Shown here: one piece after another, positions 1 to 5,327 of the stretch
How positions within the stretch are numbered: the first letter of the stretch is position 1
Layout of the letters: every line of letters starts with the position of its first letter
Origin: Pseudomonadota bacterium
GTDB taxonomy: Bacteria > Pseudomonadota > Gammaproteobacteria > Steroidobacterales > Steroidobacteraceae
DNA length: 5,327 nt
NCBI GenBank assembly: GCA_021779875.1
Contig: JAJXZV010000327.1
Coordinates: 1 to 5,327, forward strand
Reading direction: 5' to 3'
Made by a program: the position numbers and the translations under genes
Notes under the pieces: model-generated
Seen by the model: the letters and a program-made list of their open reading frames with translations, nothing else
What the model was told of the DNA's origin: nothing
The model's database searches: none

Positions 1-39
1 GTGCTGGGGGTGAGGCCGAAGGGCTTCCGCGCGCCCTAG
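1..39 (+). other. Possible 3' tail of an upstream gene
   Basis: Reading from base 1 gives twelve codons (VLGVRPKGFRAP) closed by TAG at 37-39, in the same frame as the following pta-like gene. The stretch is too short to assign to a family, and two other frames are also partly open here, so it may equally be non-coding spacer. Its main value is that the TAG rules out an in-frame fusion of the pta domain to an upstream domain such as the MaoC-like hydratase found in some relatives. Confidence 0.2.
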
Positions 40-108
40 GCGCCTCCGCCGATGCGCTAAGAGCGGCTGCTCACCCTGGCCCGCGGGCTCGCGCCCGTCC
101 GCACCGCC

Positions 109-960
109 GTGGTGCACCCCTGCGACGCCGAGTCGCTTCGCGGCGCGGTGGCCGCCGCCGCGGCGCGGCTCATCGTGCCGGTGCTGGTGGGTCCGCGGCG
201 CAAGATCCTGCGGGCCGCCGCCGCCGCCCGCGTCGACGTCTCGCGCTTCGCACTGGTCGACGCGCCGCACAGCCACGCGGCCGCGGCCCAGGCGGTCGAG
301 CTCGCGCGGCGCGGCTCGGTCGGCGCCCTGATGAAGGGCAGCCTGCAGACCCACGAGCTGATGGAGCAGGTGGTCGCGGCGCAGTCCGGATTGCGCACGG
401 AGCGGCGCATGAGCCACGTGTTCGCCATGGGGGTGCCCAAGCTCGGCCGCACGCTGTTCATCACCGACGCCGCGCTCAACGTGTATCCCGACCTCGGCCA
501 GAAGCGCGACATCCTGCAGAACGCGGTGGACTTCGTGCGCGTCCTCGGCGTGCGCATGCCGCGCGTCGCGATCCTCTCGGCGGTGGAGACCATCACCGAG
601 AGGATGCCCTCGACGCTCGACGCCGCGGCGCTGTGCAAGATGCGCGACCGGGGGCAGATCACCGGCTGCATCGTCGACGGGCCGCTCGCCTTCGACAACG
701 CGTTGTCGCGCAGCGCGGCGCGCGCCAAGCACATCGTCTCGCCGGTCGCCGGCCGGGCCGACATTCTCGTGGTGCCCGATCTCGAGGCGGGCAACATGCT
801 CGCCAAGGAGCTTCAGTATCTCGCCAATGCGCGTTCCGCGGGCATCGTCCTCGGGGCGCGCGTGCCCATCGTGCTCACCAGCCGGGCGGATTCGGCGGAC
901 AGCCGGCGCGTGTCCTGCGCCATGGCGCTGCTGCTCGCGCGGCACGCGGGGTCACCATGA
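109..960 (+). CDS. pta: Phosphate acetyl/butyryltransferase family protein (Pta-like), N-terminus disrupted
   Basis: This cytosolic enzyme family moves an acyl group between CoA and phosphate (acetyl-CoA + Pi to acetyl phosphate + CoA). The sequence resembles the Pta domain of stand-alone and enoyl-CoA hydratase-fused forms. Seen here, numbered from GTG 109: VHPCD near the start, [10 protein letters not shown] (51-60), [13 protein letters not shown] (73-85), [10 protein letters not shown] (96-105), [14 protein letters not shown] (156-169), DRGQITG (180-186), DGPLAFDNA (190-198), [19 protein letters not shown] (211-229) and [17 protein letters not shown] (246-262). The core is complete at 283 residues against roughly 300-320 in the family. 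The missing part is the N-terminus: codons 61-108 read ERLLTLARGLAPVRTA, typical family sequence, but a TAA at 58-60 cuts them off from ATG 52. I give the first ordinary start after that stop; GTG 112 is an equal alternative. Acetyl versus butyryl specificity cannot be read from sequence. The gene overlaps glgP by four bases. Confidence 0.85.
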   Translation: MVHPCDAESLRGAVAAAAARLIVPVLVGPRRKILRAAAAARVDVSRFALVDAPHSHAAAAQAVELARRGSVGALMKGSLQTHELMEQVVAAQSGLRTERRMSHVFAMGVPKLGRTLFITDAALNVYPDLGQKRDILQNAVDFVRVLGVRMPRVAILSAVETITERMPSTLDAAALCKMRDRGQITGCIVDGPLAFDNALSRSAARAKHIVSPVAGRADILVVPDLEAGNMLAKELQYLANARSAGIVLGARVPIVLTSRADSADSRRVSCAMALLLARHAGSP

Positions 961-2672
961 TCGCCGAGTTCATCCGCGAGCCCCGGGTCGCGTATTTCTC
1001 CATGGAGATCGCGTTGGATGCGGCGATTCCGACCTATTCGGGCGGCCTCGGCGTGCTCGCCGGCGACACCGTGCGTTCGGCGGCCGACCTCGGCCTGCCT
1101 CTGGTGGCGGTCACCCTGGTGAGCCGCAAGGGCTACTTTCGGCAGATGCTCGACCCGCAGGGTCGGCAGGTGGAGAGTGCGGCGACCTGGGAACCCGAGC
1201 GCTCGACCCGGGCCGTGGACGCGAAGGTCGCCATTCCTATGGAAGGCCGCTCGGTCTGGGTGGGCGCGCGGCTGTACGTGCTGCAGAGTCACCTCGGCGG
1301 CCGTCAGCCGGTGCTGCTGCTCGATACCGATCTTGCGGAGAACGCGCCCGAGGATCGCGCCATCACCGACGTGCTGTACGGCGGCGACGAGCGCTACCGC
1401 TTCAAGCAGGAGATGGTGCTCGGGGTCGGCGGCGTGCGCATCCTGCACGCCCTAGGCTTCCGGATCCGCGAGTACCACATGAACGAGGGGCACTCGGCCC
1501 TGCTCGGCGTCGAACTGCTGCGCCTGCATGCCTACCCGCCCGAGCACGCACAGCCCGGCGAGCCGCGCTACGACGTTCCGCGGGTGCGCGAGCTGTGCGT
1601 CTTCACCACGCACACCCCCGTGGAAGCGGGGCACGACCGATTCTCCTACGAACTGGTCGAGCAAATCCTGGTCGGGTCGGACCCGGGCGAAATGTTCGTC
1701 GATCTCGACGAATTGAAGGCCCTCGCGGGGCACGACGAACTCAACATGACGCGGCTCGCGCTCAATCTCAGCGAGTACGTGAACGGCGTGGCGGTGCGCC
1801 ACGCGGAGATTTCGCGCAAGATGTTCCCGGGCTACCGGGTGCACGCGATCACCAACGGCGTGCATCCGTATACCTGGACCTGCGAGAGCTTTCGCGCCCT
1901 GTACGACCGCTACGTGCCGAGCTGGTGCCACGAGCCGGAACTGCTGGTGCGTGTGGACGGCAGCGTGCCCGACGAGGCGCTGTGGGCGGCCCACCTGCAG
2001 GCCAAGCGCAACTTGACCGACCAGGCGCGCGGCGCCGGCGGCGTGACCCTGGATCCCGAGGGTTTCATCGTCGGCTTCGCCCGGCGCATGACCGCCTACA
2101 AGCGGCCGGACCTGCTGTTCACCGACGTCGAGCGGCTCGCCGCCATCGCCGCCCAGCGCACGCTGCAGATCGTGCTCGCGGGCAAGGCGCATCCGCACGA
2201 CGAGGCCGGCAAGCGCCTGATCGAGCGGCTCGCCGCGCACGCCCGCCAGCTCGCCGGCCGGGTCAAGGTGGTCTACCTGGCCGACTACGACATGGCCATG
2301 GCGCTGCGGCTGACCGCCGGGGTCGATCTCTGGCTGAACACGCCGCTCGCGCCGCTCGAGGCCTCCGGGACCAGCGGCATGAAGGCCGCGTTCAACGGCG
2401 TGCCGCAGCTGTCGGTGCTCGACGGCTGGTGGATCGAGGGCTGCATCGAGGGCGTCACCGGCTGGGCCATCGGACGGACGGACGGGCCGGAGCAGGACGC
2501 GCCGACGCTCTACGACAAGCTCGAGCGCGTCGTGCTGCCGCTGTACTACGGCGACGGCTGCGGCAACGCCGGATGGCTGCGGGTGATGAAGGGGGCCATC
2601 AGCAAGAACGCCTCGTACTTCAACAGCCACCGCATGATGCGTCGCTACGCGACCGAGGCGTATTTGCGCTAG
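957..2672 (+). CDS. glgP: Alpha-glucan phosphorylase, short form (GT35)
   Basis: It releases glucose-1-phosphate from the non-reducing ends of glycogen, starch or maltodextrin using phosphate and pyridoxal phosphate, in the cytosol. The 571-residue product shows family landmarks in order: [20 protein letters not shown] (13-32, with the Gly-rich loop), [11 protein letters not shown] (173-183), [14 protein letters not shown] (216-229), [12 protein letters not shown] (297-308), [15 protein letters not shown] (374-388), [16 protein letters not shown] (407-422) and [14 protein letters not shown] (468-481), where Lys476 is the expected PLP-linked lysine. It ends in the characteristic [16 protein letters not shown]. 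No key motif is missing. It lacks the extra N-terminal domain of about 100 residues seen in longer relatives (the TIGR02094-type family has both lengths). ATG 957 is chosen because homologues begin a few residues before [13 protein letters not shown], and because it forms ATGA with the pta stop, implying translational coupling; a GGGG at 948-951 is the only Shine-Dalgarno-like sequence. A longer open frame upstream (from GTG 633) is a shadow of pta. Confidence 0.95.
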   Translation: MIAEFIREPRVAYFSMEIALDAAIPTYSGGLGVLAGDTVRSAADLGLPLVAVTLVSRKGYFRQMLDPQGRQVESAATWEPERSTRAVDAKVAIPMEGRSVWVGARLYVLQSHLGGRQPVLLLDTDLAENAPEDRAITDVLYGGDERYRFKQEMVLGVGGVRILHALGFRIREYHMNEGHSALLGVELLRLHAYPPEHAQPGEPRYDVPRVRELCVFTTHTPVEAGHDRFSYELVEQILVGSDPGEMFVDLDELKALAGHDELNMTRLALNLSEYVNGVAVRHAEISRKMFPGYRVHAITNGVHPYTWTCESFRALYDRYVPSWCHEPELLVRVDGSVPDEALWAAHLQAKRNLTDQARGAGGVTLDPEGFIVGFARRMTAYKRPDLLFTDVERLAAIAAQRTLQIVLAGKAHPHDEAGKRLIERLAAHARQLAGRVKVVYLADYDMAMALRLTAGVDLWLNTPLAPLEASGTSGMKAAFNGVPQLSVLDGWWIEGCIEGVTGWAIGRTDGPEQDAPTLYDKLERVVLPLYYGDGCGNAGWLRVMKGAISKNASYFNSHRMMRRYATEAYLR

Positions 2673-3064
2673 GGGTGGCTCGGGAAAGTACGCATTCCAG
2701 CGCGGTGCGCTGCGCGCGGCGCGCGATGATGCCGCGGTTCGTCACCGGCCCGATTTCATGCCCGGCATCCTGACCCTCGCCTCCGCCACGGTGCTCAACA
2801 TCGGCGCGCGGGTCTGGGTGATGGACCCGGCGGTCAATGACGTCGTGACTGGAGAAGTTCGGTGCGTTGAAGGCCATCGGGTGCCGAGCTATGCCGCGAT
2901 GATCACCTTCGGGAATCTGTTCATCGCCTGGGGCTGGTGACCCTGATCGGCGGCGTCTCCAGCTGCATCGGCGAGCGCCGGGGCCGATCTCTCGCTGCCG
3001 GTCTTCCACGGCGGGTTCCTGTGGTACGGCCGCAAGGCCGCGCCGGCGGTGCCGCGCCGAGCAC
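2673..3064. other. Convergent intergenic region
   Basis: This is the gap between the end of glgP and the end of the minus-strand kinase gene. A shared bidirectional terminator would be expected here, but no GC stem followed by a T-run is visible on either strand. Two small perfect inverted repeats are present: CAGCGC-GGT-GCGCTG at 2698-2712, and CGGCC-GCAA-GGCCG at 3027-3040. In DNA this GC-rich such short stems arise easily. The rest is mostly taken up by the apparently broken reading frame described in the 2758-3060 entry. Bases about 2845-2885 are locally less GC-rich than the flanking genes. Confidence 0.5.
2758..3060 (+). pseudogene. Possible broken small membrane-protein gene, family unknown
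   Basis: From ATG 2758 a 60-codon frame runs to TGA 2938-2940. Its first 26 codons all end in G or C, and 50 of 60 do overall, which suggests real coding. The product has a hydrophobic start ([20 protein letters not shown]), a polar middle (DPAVNDVVTGEVRCVEGHRV) and a second hydrophobic run (AAMITFGNLFIAWG). At the stop, the frame beginning at 2937 continues plausibly as VTLIGGVSSCIGE; then from 2983 the original frame resumes as ADLSLPVFHGGFLWYGRKAA before running into the antisense of the kinase gene. Both switches lie at GGGG runs (2930-2933 and 2980-2983): one extra G at the first and one fewer at the second would join all three parts. No Shine-Dalgarno is evident, and no stop follows before the convergent gene, so the 3' end also looks lost. 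I do not recognise the family. A short intact 60-residue protein, or no gene at all, remains possible. Confidence 0.35.
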
Positions 3065-4642
3065 TCAGCCCGGGGGCGCCGCCGTGCGCAGCGCCTCGAG
3101 GGCGCGCTCGACGGCGTCCGGCGCGGCGGTCTCGACCTCGACGGCGCAAGCCTGCTCGTCCGCGCTCAACGGCTCGAAGGCGCGCAGCTGGCGCGCGAGC
3201 ACCGCGAGGTCGGCATCGGAGGCGTCGGCGGCCGCCCGGGCGCGCGCCGCCACCCGGCTGCGCATCAGATCGTCGGGCGCGCGGCAGGACAGGATCACGA
3301 AGCGCGCGCCGAGGCGCCGGGCGAGCTGCGCGAACGGCCGGCGCCGCGTCCCGTCCAGGAAGGCGGCATCGACGATCGCGCTCATGCCCGCCGCCAGGCA
3401 GCTTTCGGCACAGGCGAGCAGGTGCGCGTAGGTGCGCCGGGTCGTCTCGGCCGCGTACAGCCCGTCGGGCGGCGGATCCGCGAGGCGCTTCCGCTCCACG
3501 TCCGAGCGCATGCGCACGGCGGGAATCCGCGGCACCAGCCGCTCGCTGAGCCAGGTCTTGCCGGACCCGGACGGCCCGAACAGGATGACCAAGAGAGGGG
3601 TCGCAGAGTGCACGAAGCCGAACGCCGCGTGCACCCGGCCCTGCAGCCGCGCGTAATACTCGGCGCGCGCGGCCGGCCTCTGCTGCGCGCTCACCCCGTC
3701 CACCATGGCGCGCACCACCGCCCGGTACACCGCGTAGAACGGCAGCAGGCGGATGCCGGCGTAGTCGCCGGTATCCTCGGCGTAGGCGCTGAGCAGCGCG
3801 AAGGCGAGATCGCGCCGCGCGTGCGCGACCAGGTCCATGAACAGGAACGCCAGATCGCTCATGACGTCGATCCAGCGCAGATCCGGATCGAACTCCAGGC
3901 AGTCGAACGGCGTCAGCGCGCCGCGCCAGCGAACGATGTTGCGCGCGTGCAGATCGCCATGGCACTCGCGCACGAAGCCGCCGGCCTCGCGCTCGCGGAA
4001 GGCACCCTCGAGCGCCGGCAGCCGATCGTGGATCCAGTCGACCACCCGCCCGATTTCCGCCGGCGGCCGCTGCGGCTCGAGATGCGCGAGCAGCCCGGCC
4101 AGGCTGCCGAGCACGGCGTCGCGCGGACTGGCGCGGCGCCGGGATTCGTCCGGGGCGCCGCTGCGCGCGGCCATTCGGTGAAACGCCGCGAGGCGGGCCG
4201 CCAGCGTCTTGATATCGGCCGTCGTCACGGCGCCGCGCTCGAGCAGGGCCGGCAGCTCCTCGCGCGCCTCGAACTGCCGCATGCACACGGCATACTCCAT
4301 CGGCTCGCCGGCGCCCTGGGTCTCGCCCGCGGCGCCCGCAGCGCCCACGGCGCCGACGCGCAGGCCGCCCGGTGCGCGCCGGATCGGCACCACTCCCAGG
4401 TACAGGTCGGGCGCCAGGCGCCGGTTCAGCCGCAGCTCCTCCTCGCACAGCGCGCGGCGCCGCGCGAGCGTGCTCGCATCCAGGAAGGCCAGGGACACGG
4501 GCTTCTTGATCTTGTAGGCGAACTCCCCCGTGAGCACCACCCAGGAGACGTGGGTCTCGGTGAGCCGCAGGTCGCGGACCGGGTGCGCGAAGGCGGCGTC
4601 GGTCAGCAGATCCTCGATGCGGAAGGTCGGCGGCGCATGCAC
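3065..4642 (-). CDS. Fused aminoglycoside-phosphotransferase-fold kinase / P-loop ATPase protein
   Basis: The 525-residue protein has two parts. Residues about 1-345 resemble COG2187-type kinases of the aminoglycoside phosphotransferase/choline kinase fold: FAYKIKKPV (41-49, candidate nucleotide-binding lysine), CEEELRLNRRLAPDLYLGVV (66-85), the catalytic loop CHGDLHARNIV (227-237, Asp230 and Asn235), and FDCLEFDPDLRWIDVMSDLA (246-265). Residues about 348-525 form a P-loop kinase-like domain (COG0645-type) with Walker A GPSGSGKT (356-363), RSDVERKRL (379-387) and a possible Walker B-like IVDAAFLD (423-430). Length and order match known fusions. All catalytic residues I would expect are present. 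The substrate is unknown; it should not be read as a drug-resistance gene. A low-complexity VGA/AGA repeat sits at residues 96-107. The start is GTG 4642, chosen because the family motif begins within about ten residues of the N-terminus and a GAGG lies 11 bases upstream. It follows the UspE-like gene by 22 bases, so co-transcription is likely. Confidence 0.88.
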   Translation of the reverse strand: MHAPPTFRIEDLLTDAAFAHPVRDLRLTETHVSWVVLTGEFAYKIKKPVSLAFLDASTLARRRALCEEELRLNRRLAPDLYLGVVPIRRAPGGLRVGAVGAAGAAGETQGAGEPMEYAVCMRQFEAREELPALLERGAVTTADIKTLAARLAAFHRMAARSGAPDESRRRASPRDAVLGSLAGLLAHLEPQRPPAEIGRVVDWIHDRLPALEGAFREREAGGFVRECHGDLHARNIVRWRGALTPFDCLEFDPDLRWIDVMSDLAFLFMDLVAHARRDLAFALLSAYAEDTGDYAGIRLLPFYAVYRAVVRAMVDGVSAQQRPAARAEYYARLQGRVHAAFGFVHSATPLLVILFGPSGSGKTWLSERLVPRIPAVRMRSDVERKRLADPPPDGLYAAETTRRTYAHLLACAESCLAAGMSAIVDAAFLDGTRRRPFAQLARRLGARFVILSCRAPDDLMRSRVAARARAAADASDADLAVLARQLRAFEPLSADEQACAVEVETAAPDAVERALEALRTAAPPG

Positions 4643-4653
4643 GGCGGGGCGTG

Positions 4654-4657
4654 CCTC
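4654..4657 (-). promoter_or_regulatory. Candidate ribosome binding site for the kinase/ATPase gene
   Basis: On the minus strand this reads GAGG, within AACGAGGCAC, 11 bases before GTG 4642. It lies in the 22-base gap after the UspE-like stop codon. It is the best purine-rich match nearby and supports the GTG start, although the spacing is slightly long. Confidence 0.35.
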
Positions 4658-4664
4658 GTTCGGG

Positions 4665-5327
4665 TCAGAAGGGCAGCAGTGCCCCGAAGTCGGGCGTCTT
4701 GACCACCAGCAGGTCGCAGGGCAGTCCTTCGAGCAGCCTCTCGGCCGTGCTGCCGACGAAGGCGCCGCGCAGTCCGCTGCGCGCGGTGGCGCCCATCACC
4801 ACGACGTCGGCCCCGACCTCGGCGGCGAGCCGCGGCAGGAACTCCGAAGGGATGCCCATCTCCACGTGCACGCGATCGTCGGCGAGGCCGCAGGGGTCGG
4901 TCACCGCCTTGATGCGCGTGCGGCGCGCGGCGGTCTGGGCGCGCAGCAGTTCGCCCGTGACGTCCATCATGACCGGCAGCCCGTCGATGGTCGAGGAGGC
5001 CAGCATCATCGGCACGAACGAGTGGGCGGCGTGCACCTCGGCCTGCAGCGCCTTGCCGATCGACAGCGCGTGGTCGAGGATGCATCGGTCGAGGTAGCCG
5101 GCTTGGTCGCGCGGGTGGGTCGGATCCACGGCGGCGATCAGCACCGGCGGCCGGTGCCAGGGCGCGGGCTTGACCAGCAGCAGGGGCTGGGAACAGCCGC
5201 GGATCAGGTGCCAGTCGGTGTTGGTGAGGAAGGTGCGTCGGGCGAGCGAATGGTGGTGGGTGTCCTTCACCACGAAGGTCGCGACGCTGCCGCGCAGCCA
5301 GGTGAGCAACGACTCGTGCAGCGGCTC
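4665..5327 (-). CDS. UspE-like tandem universal stress protein, N-terminus outside window
   Basis: The frame is open to the right edge, so 220 C-terminal residues are seen and the true start lies beyond 5327; TTG 5309 is not a credible start because family sequence continues across it. Residues about 1-56 are the end of a first Usp domain, with TDWHLIRGCSQPLLLVKPAP (37-56), closely resembling the TDWHLLR...PVWMVK segment of E. coli UspE. A second, complete domain starts at VLIAAVDP (61-68) and ends with VVMGATARSGLRGAFVGST (176-194), followed by LPCDLLVVKTP. That is the Usp nucleotide-binding motif G-x2-G-x9-G-S/T, with Ala182 in place of its second Gly; the final Gly-Ser is kept. Tandem Usp proteins act in the cytosol in stress resistance; their exact biochemistry is poorly defined. 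It is upstream of, and probably in one operon with, the fused kinase/ATPase gene. The promoter lies outside the window. Confidence 0.9.
   Translation of the reverse strand, partial: EPLHESLLTWLRGSVATFVVKDTHHHSLARRTFLTNTDWHLIRGCSQPLLLVKPAPWHRPPVLIAAVDPTHPRDQAGYLDRCILDHALSIGKALQAEVHAAHSFVPMMLASSTIDGLPVMMDVTGELLRAQTAARRTRIKAVTDPCGLADDRVHVEMGIPSEFLPRLAAEVGADVVVMGATARSGLRGAFVGSTAERLLEGLPCDLLVVKTPDFGALLPF

Noticed and set aside
1452..2630. A 392-codon minus-strand open frame opposite glgP, and a similar one at 813-1448.
   Set aside because: Both are antisense to strongly supported genes, rich in His, Arg and Gly, with no recognisable domain.
633..2672. A longer 679-codon version of glgP starting at GTG 633.
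   Set aside because: Residues before 957 are Arg/Ala/Gly-rich shadow of the pta-like gene, while recognisable phosphorylase sequence starts just after ATG 957.
2698..2712. The CAGCGC-GGT-GCGCTG inverted repeat just after glgP as an intrinsic terminator.
   Set aside because: The stem is only six pairs and is followed by GC-rich sequence with no T-run; such repeats are common by chance here.
827..2773. A 648-codon plus-strand open frame across glgP.
   Set aside because: It is a shifted frame of glgP with Arg/Ala-rich composition and no motifs; such frames are expected at this GC content.
2620..3009. A 129-codon minus-strand open frame across the convergent gap.
   Set aside because: Its composition is antisense-like and it overlaps the conserved end of glgP; the plus-strand reading is hydrophobic and more protein-like.
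2889..4448. A 519-codon minus-strand open frame overlapping the kinase/ATPase gene.
   Set aside because: It is an Arg/Ala/Gly-rich shifted frame of the kinase gene, which carries all the catalytic motifs.
3065..4642. Calling the kinase gene an aminoglycoside resistance determinant.
   Set aside because: Only the fold and catalytic loop are shared. The fused P-loop domain and COG2187-type sequence mark a chromosomal family of unknown substrate.
3422..4702. A 426-codon plus-strand open frame opposite the kinase/ATPase gene.
   Set aside because: It is antisense to a gene with clear motifs, and its His/Arg/Gln-rich composition is typical of GC-driven antisense frames.

Overview
The window is very GC-rich with almost all codons ending in G or C, and every confident gene belongs to families common in Pseudomonadota. 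A gamma- or betaproteobacterium with a versatile, partly fermentative metabolism fits best, but no rRNA or taxon-defining gene is present, so this is an inference. I see no mobile element, CRISPR array, tRNA or rRNA.

Left half, plus strand (1 to 2672). A phosphate acetyl/butyryltransferase-family gene (pta-like) is followed by a short-form alpha-glucan phosphorylase (glgP). Their stop and start codons overlap in ATGA, so they are very probably one operon with coupled translation. Phosphorolysis of glycogen or maltodextrin would feed glucose-1-phosphate into glycolysis, and the phosphotransacetylase would interconvert acetyl-CoA and acetyl phosphate at the other end of that route. The pta-like gene has an anomaly: its family-like N-terminal sequence is separated from a well-placed ATG (52) by an in-frame TAA at what would be codon 3. 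Only internal GTG codons (109 or 112) remain as ordinary starts.

Middle (2673 to 3064). This is the 392-base gap between convergent genes. It has no convincing terminator. It does contain a plus-strand stretch from about 2758 to 3060 that reads like a small membrane-protein gene broken by two frame changes, both at runs of four G. I could not identify the family.

Right half, minus strand (3065 to 5327). A UspE-like tandem universal stress protein, cut by the right edge of the window, is followed 22 bases later by a two-domain protein: an aminoglycoside-phosphotransferase-fold kinase domain fused to a P-loop kinase-like ATPase. They look like a second operon, transcribed towards the first.

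Taken together the window looks like part of a stress or low-oxygen energy island (glycogen phosphorolysis, acetyl phosphate, universal stress protein). No wholly new system is evident. The points most worth checking are the nonsense codon in pta, the broken gene in the convergent gap, and the unknown substrate of the fused kinase.
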